DNA of 64,000 nt. It comes from PALSA-1353 sp050012375. GTDB taxonomy: Bacteria; Planctomycetota; Phycisphaerae; Tepidisphaerales; Tepidisphaeraceae. Location of the stretch: the NCBI GenBank assembly GCA_050012375.1, contig JBEKHH010000009.1, positions 47,428 to 111,427 of the forward strand, in the 5' to 3' direction. Below the pieces are notes generated by a model. It worked only from the letters and a program-made list of their open reading frames with translations. It was not told the origin of the DNA and did no database searches. Shown here piece by piece: positions 57,429 to 64,000 of the stretch (position 1 is its first letter; every line of letters starts with the position of its first letter). Position numbers and translations under genes: made by a program.

Positions 57429-57460
57429 CCGGAAGGCTTTAAACGCCTTCCGGTTTCGTT
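57429..57460 (+). terminator. Intrinsic terminator
   Basis: ccggaaggc - tttaaac - gccttccgg followed by tttcgttt, 41 nt after the PEP-CTERM gene stop. Confidence 0.7.
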
Positions 57461-57581
57461 TCCACGAGTGCGATTAAGCTCGAACGCCTGTTGGCCGATG
57501 ATGGCCCATGACTCGATGGGAAGGTCGCAGTTTGAGCGGCGGTCGAAAGCTTATGAGACCTTACCCAATGGAGACCCAGTC

Positions 57582-57749
57582 ATGTCCTTCATCGCAAAGC
57601 TCGCCGGTCTGATCCACGATGACACCGGCGGCGAAGTCTTTGAGTACGCCATTGTCGCCGGGCTCATTTCCATCGCGGCGATTGTGGTGATCGGATCCTT
57701 CGGCACCAAGGTGTTCGCCCGTTGGAACTCGATCAACAGCAGCATGTAA
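57582..57749 (+). CDS. Flp/Fap-type pilin
   Basis: A 55-residue Flp pilin precursor. The leader MSFIAKLAGLIHDDTG is followed by GEVFEYAIVAGLISIAAIVVIGSFG: the Glu-Tyr pair after a Gly-xxxx spacing is the Flp consensus, with cleavage after Gly16. The rest is the single hydrophobic helix and a short tail. No tad/cpa assembly genes are nearby, so the machinery must lie elsewhere. GGAG is at about 9 nt upstream. The frame could begin at 57468, but the pilin leader is best defined by ATG 57582. Confidence 0.88.
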   Translation: MSFIAKLAGLIHDDTGGEVFEYAIVAGLISIAAIVVIGSFGTKVFARWNSINSSM

Positions 57750-57816
57750 AAGCTGTTTGAATCGGCGCTGCCCCGCCCGCGTCCCGTGATCACGGACGCC
57801 GTCCCAACCGCTTCCT

Positions 57817-58746
57817 TCAAGAGCCCTCATTCACCCGCGGCCCCATATTGGCCATGACCAGCAACACCTGCTGCTCGCTGGCACCCCACGCCTGTGCCAC
57901 GTCCAGTTCCCTTAGCGAATCCCCCAGCAAGACAACCTCATCCCCCAAATTGTCACCCGGCCCTATCTCAACGAACGCCGATTGCATACCGACCTCTAGA
58001 ATCGATCGGCGTACGCCGCCGACCAGGCACGGCCCGCGCCGAAGGCCTTGAGCGTATCCGCAAAGGATGATGCCGAATCGTTCGGCAATGAATCCGCCGT
58101 ATCCGGCCGGGCATCCGCCGTTGCGAACCTCAACCAATCGCGCGGCTACCCGCACCGCTCCGCGATAGAGGGCCATCCCCGGGCGCACAGCGTCGAGGCG
58201 TGCTTCCGGCTCATGCAGGAGCGCCGACGCCGCCGCATGCAGCCGCAACCCCCTCCCACCCAGCGCCCCGGCGAGCATCCTCGCGTGTTCTAGCTTCGTC
58301 GCATGGGTGAATGCCTCATCAATTCCCCCCGCGTTCAAAACCGCCTCCACATCTTCCGCGGGACAGGCAAATCTCCGCATCCCTGTGTCCAGGCAAAGCA
58401 CCGGCCGGGCGCCCCGCAGGCGACTCGCCTCCGCAACGGTCCACACCGCGGGCCGAACGTGGGCTTCGGCCAATTCCTGCGGCTCAAGACCGGTCGTCGG
58501 CCCGAGGACAAGAATCGGTTTGTTGACCGCTTTCCAAAGCGACGCCGCCCGGGCTTCGTTTAGGCTGAACACGCAGAATCCGGAGACCAGATCCCCAATG
58601 GTCTTGGCCACGCGCCACGCGTCGAGCCCATACGCGTCAGCCTTCACGACCGCGATGATGTCAACATCCACCAGCTTGGAAATGGACAGAACGTTGGCCC
58701 TCACGCGGTCCAGATCGATATGAACTCGTACATGCCGCCGCTGCAT
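57817..58746 (-). CDS. Divergent alanine-racemase-like PLP protein
   Basis: A 309-residue fold-type III PLP protein, shorter than the usual 360-380. Lys39-equivalent is in VVKADAYG, Arg219-equivalent in VRPGMALYR, and the Tyr265-equivalent in AGYGG are kept. Departures: the usual THFA is replaced (FTHATK), the phosphate-site NSAA is ASAL, and the MD of the catalytic CMDQ loop is MQ (GMQSAF). The C-terminal end lacks the usual NYEVPCTI / Y-V-P-R segment. I therefore call it racemase-like without claiming alanine specificity. It is divergent from xylA with 63 bp between starts. Confidence 0.8.
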   Translation of the reverse strand: MQRRHVRVHIDLDRVRANVLSISKLVDVDIIAVVKADAYGLDAWRVAKTIGDLVSGFCVFSLNEARAASLWKAVNKPILVLGPTTGLEPQELAEAHVRPAVWTVAEASRLRGARPVLCLDTGMRRFACPAEDVEAVLNAGGIDEAFTHATKLEHARMLAGALGGRGLRLHAAASALLHEPEARLDAVRPGMALYRGAVRVAARLVEVRNGGCPAGYGGFIAERFGIILCGYAQGLRRGPCLVGGVRRSILEVGMQSAFVEIGPGDNLGDEVVLLGDSLRELDVAQAWGASEQQVLLVMANMGPRVNEGS

Positions 58747-58809
58747 CCCCGTTGCATCATAACCGCGTTTCCATAAGAATGCCCTGCCACAAAGAAGGAA
58801 CTGACAGAT

Positions 58810-59979
58810 ATGCCCAATACCTACCAGCCGGATGCGAAAATGAAATTCACCTTTGGCCTTTGGACGGTCGGCAACATCGGCCGCGATCCGTTCGGCGGCC
58901 CCGTGCGGGAGGTCATTTCGCCCGTTGAGATTTGCGATCTGCTCGGCGAGGTTGGCGCCTACGGCGTAAATTTCCACGATAACGATCTGGTCCCCATCGA
59001 CGCCGGTCAGACCCAACGCGACGACATCGTCAAGAACTTCAAACGGGCCCTCAAAGACAACGGCCTTGTCGTGCCCATGGCCACGACGAACCTGTTCAGC
59101 GATCCGGTCTTCAAAGACGGCGCGTTCACGAGCAACAACGCCCAGATCCGCGCCTACGCGATCCAGAAAACGATGCGGGCGATGGACCTGGGGGCCGAAT
59201 GCGGCGCGAAGATTTACGTTTTCTGGGGCGGCCGCGAAGGCGTCGAATCGGATGCCACCAAGAGTCCGGTCGAGTCCATCAAGCGCTTCCGCGAGGCGAT
59301 CAATTTTCTCTGCCAGTACAACATCGACCATAAATACGGCTACAAGTTCGCCTTCGAAGCCAAGCCCAACGAACCGCGCGGCCACATCTATTTCGCGGTC
59401 ACGGGGAGTTATCTGGCGTTCATCCCCACGCTCGACCATCCCGAGATGTGCGGCGTAAACCCCGAAGTCGCCCACGAACACATGGCCGGGCTGAATTTCG
59501 TGCACCAGGTCGCCGCGGCCCTCGAATCCGGGAAGTTGTTCCACATCGATCTGAACGATCAGGAGTTCGGGCGATACGACCAGGATTTCCGCTTCGGCAG
59601 CGCGAACCTCAAACAGGCGTTCTTCCTGGTCAAACTTCTGGAAGACCATCGATACAACGGCCCCCGCCATTTCGACGCGCATGCCTATCGCCAGAGCGAT
59701 TACGCCGACGTGAAGGAATTCGCGCGCGGTTGCATGCGCACGTACATGATCCTGAAGGAAAAGGCCCAGCGCTGGAACGCCGATAGGGAAATCCAGCAAA
59801 TCATCAAGACGGTGAACGTGCAGGACTCGGCGCTATCGAAGCTGACGGCGAAATATTCAAAGGCCAATGCCCGCAAGCTTCTGGACGCTCCGCTGGATCG
59901 GATTGAATTGGCCGCTGCCCCGCTGCCGTACGAGCGGCTGGATCAGTTGACGATGGAAGTGCTGATGGGCGTGCGATAA
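58810..59979 (+). CDS. xylA: Xylose isomerase
   Basis: Interconverts D-xylose and D-xylulose. The 389-residue protein is of the short class I type (Streptomyces/Actinoplanes). NFHDNDLVP carries the catalytic His, YVFWGGREG and FEAKPNEPRGHIYF hold metal-binding Glu and Lys; DLNDQEFGRYDQDFRFGS holds the second metal site. AAGGAA lies 8 nt before the ATG. No xylulokinase or transporter is in the window, but a UDP-xylose-synthase-like gene is elsewhere in it. Confidence 0.96.
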   Translation: MPNTYQPDAKMKFTFGLWTVGNIGRDPFGGPVREVISPVEICDLLGEVGAYGVNFHDNDLVPIDAGQTQRDDIVKNFKRALKDNGLVVPMATTNLFSDPVFKDGAFTSNNAQIRAYAIQKTMRAMDLGAECGAKIYVFWGGREGVESDATKSPVESIKRFREAINFLCQYNIDHKYGYKFAFEAKPNEPRGHIYFAVTGSYLAFIPTLDHPEMCGVNPEVAHEHMAGLNFVHQVAAALESGKLFHIDLNDQEFGRYDQDFRFGSANLKQAFFLVKLLEDHRYNGPRHFDAHAYRQSDYADVKEFARGCMRTYMILKEKAQRWNADREIQQIIKTVNVQDSALSKLTAKYSKANARKLLDAPLDRIELAAAPLPYERLDQLTMEVLMGVR

Positions 59980-60000
59980 ACTGATTGTCGCAGCGCTTTC

Positions 60001-60073
60001 GGGGCCGTAGCTCAATTGGGAGAGCACCACGTTTGCAACGTGGGGGTTGCCGGTTCGAGCCCGGTCGGCTCCA
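60001..60073 (+). tRNA. tRNA-Ala (anticodon TGC)
   Basis: 73 nt: acceptor GGGGCCG/CGGCTCC with one G-T pair and discriminator A, D arm GCTC...GAGC, anticodon stem CCACG/CGTGG around TTTGCAA (anticodon TGC), T arm GCCGG-TTCGAGC-CCGGT. CCA is not encoded. Confidence 0.96.
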
Positions 60074-60126
60074 TTGCCATGCCGCTTGCGAAAATCAGAT
60101 TCGTCTCTGTGAATTGAGGCGGGGAA

Positions 60127-61404
60127 TTAACTCTTGATGTCCCATTTCACGTCTCCGCCGACCACGGTTGCCGTGGCACGTCCTTTCACCGGCCATCCAT
60201 TAAACGGGCAATTCCGGCTCTTGCTCTTAAACTTCTTCACGTCGATTGTCCATGCGAGCTGTGGATCGATGATCGTGACATCGGCCACCGCGCCGTCGCG
60301 CAGCGTCCCGCGATCCAGCTTGATGATCTGGGCCGGGCGAGTGGACATCAGATCGATCAGTTTCAGCCAGTCAATGTGGCCTGGGTCGACCAGGGCTTTG
60401 ATGTAGAGCGCCAGCGCGCATTCCAAGGCGATGATTCCCATCGGCGCGTCGGGAAATTCCAATTCCTTTTCCTCCGCTCGATGCGGGGCGTGATCGGTGG
60501 CCAGGCAATCAATCGTGCCGTCTTTGACGCCTTCGATGCACGCGGCCACGTCGGCGGCCGTGCGCAGCGGGGGATTCATCTTGAAATTCGTATCATATTC
60601 CCGACACGATTCGTCCGTCAGCAGCAGATGATGCGGGGACACCTCCGCCGTCACGGTTTGCTTGTCACGCTTGGCGCGGCGGATCAATTCCACGCTCCAG
60701 GCCGTGCTGATGTGCTGAACGTGATAGCGGCATCCGATGGTTCGATTGAGCAGCAGATCGCGGGCGATCATGAGCTGCTCGGCCTCGGCGGGAATGCCGG
60801 CCAATCCCAATTTCGTCGAAACAATGCCGGAATGCATGGCCCCGCCGGCCAAGGTCGGCTCCTCGCAATGCTGCATGATGCAGGCGTCGAACATTTTGCT
60901 GTATTGCAACACCTTGCGCATGACCGAAGCGTCGCCGACGCCGACGCCGTCATCGCTGAGGGCGATGGCGCCGCGCTGGAGCATCGAGCCGATCTCCGCC
61001 AGTTCCTTGCCTTCGCGCCTCTTGGTGATGGCCCCCACCGGCAGGACGCTCGCCAGCCCCACGCGCTGCGCCTCGCGCAGGATGAATTCGATCTGGCCCT
61101 CGTTATCCAGCGGCGGCTTGGTATTGGGCATGCAGCAGACGGTCGTGAATCCCCCCGCCACCGCGGCGGCGGCGCCGCTGGCGATCGTTTCCTCTTCCTC
61201 ATCGCCGGGCTCGCGCAGATGGACGTGAATATCAATCAACCCCGACGTGACAAAACATCCGGATGCGTCGATGACGCGATCGGCCTTCCCAAGATTTGAG
61301 CCGACTCCGGCGATCTTTCCGTCGCGAATGAATAGGTCGGCCTTCCGCTCGAGTTTTTGCGAGGGATCGAGGATCGTGCCGTTTTGGATCAGGATTGTTG
61401 ACAT
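60127..61404 (-). CDS. pyrC: Dihydroorotase
   Basis: Closes carbamoyl aspartate to dihydroorotate, third step of pyrimidine synthesis. The 425-residue type I enzyme has the metal-binding DIHVHLREPG, the ETIASGAAAAVAGGFTTVCCMPNT stretch, HCEEPTL and the catalytic Asp in CLATDHAPHRAEEK. I start at ATG 61404 rather than 61416. pyrB lies upstream, with an 85-nt palindromic repeat in between, so expression may not be strictly coupled. Confidence 0.96.
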   Translation of the reverse strand: MSTILIQNGTILDPSQKLERKADLFIRDGKIAGVGSNLGKADRVIDASGCFVTSGLIDIHVHLREPGDEEEETIASGAAAAVAGGFTTVCCMPNTKPPLDNEGQIEFILREAQRVGLASVLPVGAITKRREGKELAEIGSMLQRGAIALSDDGVGVGDASVMRKVLQYSKMFDACIMQHCEEPTLAGGAMHSGIVSTKLGLAGIPAEAEQLMIARDLLLNRTIGCRYHVQHISTAWSVELIRRAKRDKQTVTAEVSPHHLLLTDESCREYDTNFKMNPPLRTAADVAACIEGVKDGTIDCLATDHAPHRAEEKELEFPDAPMGIIALECALALYIKALVDPGHIDWLKLIDLMSTRPAQIIKLDRGTLRDGAVADVTIIDPQLAWTIDVKKFKSKSRNCPFNGWPVKGRATATVVGGDVKWDIKS

Positions 61405-61425
61405 AAATTCAGACAAAGAGGTTTA

Positions 61426-61510
61426 GCCACAGATGAAAATCAGATGCATACAGATAAGACAAAACCCGGCTTTTGATTTCATCTGTGTGCATCTGATTTT
61501 CATCTGTGGC
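61426..61510. repeat. Intergenic palindromic repeat, copy 3 (inside pyr operon)
   Basis: gccacagatgaaaatcag (left) and its inverse ctgattttcatctgtggc (right) give a long hairpin of about 30-bp arms; exactly 85 nt, like the other two copies. It separates pyrB and pyrC. Confidence 0.75.
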
Positions 61511-61520
61511 AACTTGAATT

Positions 61521-62510
61521 TCATTTTGGCTGTTCCGCATGCGTAACCAGGTACAACACCGCCATGCGCACCGCCAAACCGTTGGTCACCTGGGTCAAGA
61601 TCCCGCTGTTCCGCCCGTCGGCGATGTTCGATCCGATTTCGATTCCGCGATTCATCGGACCAGGATGCATCACGAACACATCTCCCTTGCATCGGGCGAA
61701 CCGTTCGGTCGTCAGGCCGAACAGACGGGTGAATTCCCGCACGGAAGGGAACTGGCTGCTCCCGATCCGCTCGAACTGCACGCGCAGCATGTTGATCACG
61801 TCCACTTGCCCGACGATGGAGTCGAAATCATTAACGCACCGCGCCCCAAGGGATTCAAAGGCGCGCGGCAACAGCGTCGGCGGGCCGACCAGAATCACTT
61901 CCGCGCCCAGCTTCTTCAATCCCCATAGGTTCGAGCGCGCCACGCGGCTGTGGGCGATGTCGCCGACGATGGCAACCTTCAATCCGGCGATCTTCCCGAA
62001 GCGCTCGCGGATGGTGTACAGATCCAGCAGCCCCTGGGTCGGATGCTCGTGGGCGCCGTCGCCGGCGTTGACGACGCTGCATTTGACCGCGCGTGCCAGC
62101 GCCTCGGCCGCCCCGGAAGCCGGATGACGCAGGACAACCACGTCCACGCCCATCGCCTCGATATTCCGCACGGTGTCTACCAGGGTTTCGCCCTTGCTGA
62201 CGCTGGAGCCTCTTTCCGAAAAGTCGATCACATCCGCGCTGAGCCTCGACGCCGCCAATGAGAAGCTGGTGCGGGTGCGGGTGCTGTCCTCGAAGAACGC
62301 GTTGACGACGACTCGGCCGCGAAGCGCCGGGACTTTCTTGATGCTGCGCGTGGAAACTTCCCGAAAGGACTGGGCCGTGTTCAGCAGATATTCCAACTCC
62401 GCCGCGGAGAGGGATTCCAACGTCAGCAAATGTTTGCGCGTCCAGGCAATTGTCGCAGCCGGCGCTTTACCCGTATCGGCCGGCGATGGATGTGGTTTGT
62501 CGTGGGGCAT
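61521..62510 (-). CDS. pyrB: Aspartate carbamoyltransferase, catalytic subunit
   Basis: Makes carbamoyl aspartate. The 329-residue chain has FFEDSTRTRTSFSLAASRL (STRTR carbamoyl-phosphate site), the SVSKGETLVDT loop, VVLRHPASGAAE, and NAGDGAHEHPTQGLLDL. The N-terminal 25 residues are an extension. No pyrI is present, so it is likely a trimer of the Bacillus type or paired with PyrC. The ATG overlaps the pyrR stop (TGATG, 62508-62512), which couples the two genes. Confidence 0.96.
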   Translation of the reverse strand: MPHDKPHPSPADTGKAPAATIAWTRKHLLTLESLSAAELEYLLNTAQSFREVSTRSIKKVPALRGRVVVNAFFEDSTRTRTSFSLAASRLSADVIDFSERGSSVSKGETLVDTVRNIEAMGVDVVVLRHPASGAAEALARAVKCSVVNAGDGAHEHPTQGLLDLYTIRERFGKIAGLKVAIVGDIAHSRVARSNLWGLKKLGAEVILVGPPTLLPRAFESLGARCVNDFDSIVGQVDVINMLRVQFERIGSSQFPSVREFTRLFGLTTERFARCKGDVFVMHPGPMNRGIEIGSNIADGRNSGILTQVTNGLAVRMAVLYLVTHAEQPK

Positions 62511-63043
62511 CAGCTTCGTGGTTCCACAAGAATCTCATCCCGGCCGTCGATCTCGCCGAGTTTGACGTTCACGCGGTAATCGCCGGGCACGTCGGGGAAT
62601 TTCAGTCCGACGAAATCCGCCTGGATCGGCAGTTCCCTTCCGCCGCGATCCACCAGCACCGCCAGGCGCACCGCTCCCGGGCGGCCGAAATCGCTCAGTG
62701 CGTCCATCGCGGCGCGGATCGATCGGCCGGTGAACAGGACATCATCCACCAGCAGCAGCGGATGCGCGTTGATGTCGATATTGATTTCCGTCGGTCGCAC
62801 CATCGGCTTGGGGCCGATCTCGGACAGGTCATCGCGATAGAGGGTGACATCCAGAACGCCCCTGCCGATGCGGCTAAATCCGCGCGAGGTCAGGGCCAGC
62901 GTCAGTCGCTGGGCGAGGATCTCGCCGCGGGTGCGAATGCCAACGATATTCAACGGGGAAGCGGGCGAGAAAGCGGCGGCCAGGCGGTCGACCATTGTTT
63001 CGATCGTCCGTTGCACGTCCGAAGCGTCGTAAACGGTGCGCAT
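62510..63043 (-). CDS. pyrR: Bifunctional pyr operon regulator / uracil phosphoribosyltransferase
   Basis: A 177-residue PyrR. The PRPP-binding loop LLLVDDVLFTGRSIRAAMDAL is characteristic, and VGIRTRGEILAQRL, the TLYRDDLSEIG hood and LVDRGGRELPIQADFVG match the family. In Firmicutes PyrR binds pyr mRNA and causes attenuation in the presence of UMP. I start at ATG 63043. It is the first gene of pyrR-pyrB-pyrC; the leader (63044-63178) has a hairpin but no T run. Confidence 0.95.
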   Translation of the reverse strand: MRTVYDASDVQRTIETMVDRLAAAFSPASPLNIVGIRTRGEILAQRLTLALTSRGFSRIGRGVLDVTLYRDDLSEIGPKPMVRPTEINIDINAHPLLLVDDVLFTGRSIRAAMDALSDFGRPGAVRLAVLVDRGGRELPIQADFVGLKFPDVPGDYRVNVKLGEIDGRDEILVEPRS

Positions 63044-63138
63044 CGAAAGCCAGAAGATACGGGATGAGGCGGGGAAAGACAAATTCCGTTCTCCAAGTGG
63101 CGCAGTTTCACCCAATGGATCGTCAATCGACATTCATA

Positions 63139-63160
63139 CCCCGGGATGGACATCCCGGGG
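63139..63160 (-). other. Perfect hairpin in pyrR leader
   Basis: ccccgggat - ggac - atcccgggg (9-bp stem and tetraloop) lies about 95 nt upstream of pyrR and 19-40 bp from the neighbouring stop codon at 63179. Not followed by a T run in either direction. Confidence 0.45.
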
Positions 63161-63178
63161 CTTTGGTGCGGCGCTTGG

Positions 63179-63721
63179 TCACCCCACTTTCGGCGGTAAT
63201 TCCGGCGGCGGCCAGTTGAACGATTCGCTTTGGGCCAGCGGCATCAATGGAAGCGGTTTGAAACACCCGGCCATCATGAGCAGCGCGTACGAAGCCCGAA
63301 AGCGATTGTTCTCGGCCGGGTCTTCGAGGAATTTTGCCATGACGCTCGTGGCCCGGAGCAGGAGCGTGCGATAGCGATCCGAGACGGCGGAATGGACCTG
63401 AATTCGCGCATCGGTCAGCGCCCGGCGGTATTCATCGTTAAAGGATTTCCAATGCCAAAGGGTTCTGCGGTTGATGGAGAGCATTTGGGCAATCTGCACA
63501 TCGCCGAGACCCTGGACGGTCAATTCGATGGCCCGGAACTGGACATCGGTGAGGTCGTAGGCAGGCAGAATATCACACCCTATCTCAGAATATCCCATTT
63601 CGGGGGGGAGGGGGGTGGGCCCTTCGCGAGAAGGTGGATCAGTAGACAGTGGAGCAGTAGAGAATGCGTGGGAATCCGTGGGATCGAGATTCGGGGAATC
63701 TGGAGTTGAATCGGCGGACAT
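63179..63721 (-). CDS. Helix-turn-helix protein (terminase-small-subunit-like HTH)
   Basis: A 180-residue DNA-binding protein. After a Pro/Ser/Asp-rich disordered N-terminus (about 1-50), FRAIELTVQGLGDVQIAQMLSINRRTLWHWKSFNDEYRRAL is a HTH of the phBC6A51/terminase small subunit-like type (about 60-100), followed by a helix (SDRYRTLLLRATSVMAKFL) and a Pro-rich C-terminal end. Such genes often occur in planctomycetes without phage context. ATG 63721 has CGGAGAG about 7 nt ahead; the frame extending to 63859 is not needed. The gene precedes pyrR in the same direction, separated by 135 bp with a hairpin. Targets unknown. Confidence 0.7.
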   Translation of the reverse strand: MSADSTPDSPNLDPTDSHAFSTAPLSTDPPSREGPTPLPPEMGYSEIGCDILPAYDLTDVQFRAIELTVQGLGDVQIAQMLSINRRTLWHWKSFNDEYRRALTDARIQVHSAVSDRYRTLLLRATSVMAKFLEDPAENNRFRASYALLMMAGCFKPLPLMPLAQSESFNWPPPELPPKVG

Positions 63722-63984
63722 GGGGACTCTCCGTTTGGGTTGAATGAGATTGCGAACCCGACGCAGTACGAACATTACCCTAACATTGGTTTTATTGCAA
63801 GCGGAAAATTTGGAGTTTTTTTGGAGAGGGAGATTTGGATCGATTGCCATGGTGGACAAAAATCAGGATGACCCTAATGCCACGAAGTTAGTTCATAAGT
63901 CCGCGCCACTGCGCGCCTTGTGATCGCTCGCGCCAGCCATGGCCTTCTGCGAGAATGGTGTTGTTCAACGACATCACTCATCAA

Positions 63985-64000
63985 CAGGAGGCCACGGATG
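63985..64000 (+). CDS. Start of a gene running off the window
   Basis: acaggaggccacggatg: AGGAGG and an ATG at 63998-64000. Only the start codon is in the window, so nothing can be said about its product. The 63722-63984 gap holds no other gene. Confidence 0.4.

Noticed and set aside
58747..59799. N-terminal extension of the racemase-like gene
   Set aside because: That part of the open frame is antisense to xylA; the racemase fold starts at 58746.
63044..63178. PyrR-dependent attenuator
   Set aside because: Only one hairpin and no T run is visible; without folding software I cannot support it.

Overview
The window is a GC-rich (about 60 % by eye) stretch of a Gram-negative bacterial chromosome, most likely a planctomycete (Planctomycetota, perhaps Phycisphaerae). 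This is inferred from the combination of PEP-CTERM-type surface proteins, TPR/O-GlcNAc-transferase-like proteins, a large minor-pseudopilin operon, an orphan Flp pilin, lipoproteins with lipoboxes and many word-like intergenic repeats. No rRNA gene is present, so the taxonomic call rests on gene content only.

Layout. 1-2325: right end of an integrative element (small hypothetical gene, XRE-type repressor, tyrosine integrase) inserted at the 3' end of a tRNA-Met(CAT) gene. 2.5-4.4 kb: argB and argF. 4.4-6.8 kb (minus): nuclease-like DUF151 protein and a TPR/OGT-like glycosyltransferase. 6.9-10.2 kb: three-gene ABC exporter (adaptor, permease, ATPase). 10.3-12.5 kb: GT2 glycosyltransferase, lipoprotein, UDP-glucuronate decarboxylase. 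12.7-14.9 kb: two translationally coupled radical SAM enzymes. 15-17.6 kb: HlyD-type adaptor and a cyclase-fold lipoprotein. 17.7-23.7 kb (minus): a periplasmic molybdenum hydroxylase of three subunits with a small Cys protein, a DUF1326 protein and an aldo/keto reductase. 23.8-29.8 kb: GT-C-type membrane protein, then (minus) bioA, a DUF547 lipoprotein, dapB and thrC. 30.5 kb: polyprenyl diphosphate synthase. 31.9-43.5 kb: five prepilin-type proteins and a 1582-residue GspK-like protein. 44-55.5 kb: HD-domain exoribonuclease-like protein, a small periplasmic protein, thioredoxin, AmmeMemoRadiSam protein B, M20 amidohydrolase, Rex, a TPR/GT9-like protein, an ArnT/PMT-like glycosyltransferase and a SpoU methyltransferase. 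55.9-57.7 kb: two PEP-CTERM-like proteins and an Flp pilin. 57.8-60 kb: divergent alanine-racemase-like gene and xylA, then tRNA-Ala(TGC). 60.1-63.8 kb (minus): pyrR-pyrB-pyrC and an HTH protein.

Metabolically the window carries parts of arginine, threonine/lysine, biotin and pyrimidine synthesis plus envelope export, glycosylation and surface-protein functions. Three themes stand out. Many monocistronic genes have a good -10 box ending only 6-9 nt before the start codon and no Shine-Dalgarno sequence, pointing to widespread leaderless translation. Several families of short word-like repeats sit between genes, and in the pseudopilin operon they have been absorbed into the reading frames as prepilin leader peptides. 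The paired radical SAM genes and the molybdenum hydroxylase cluster with its 82-residue Cys protein are the best candidates for undescribed biochemistry.
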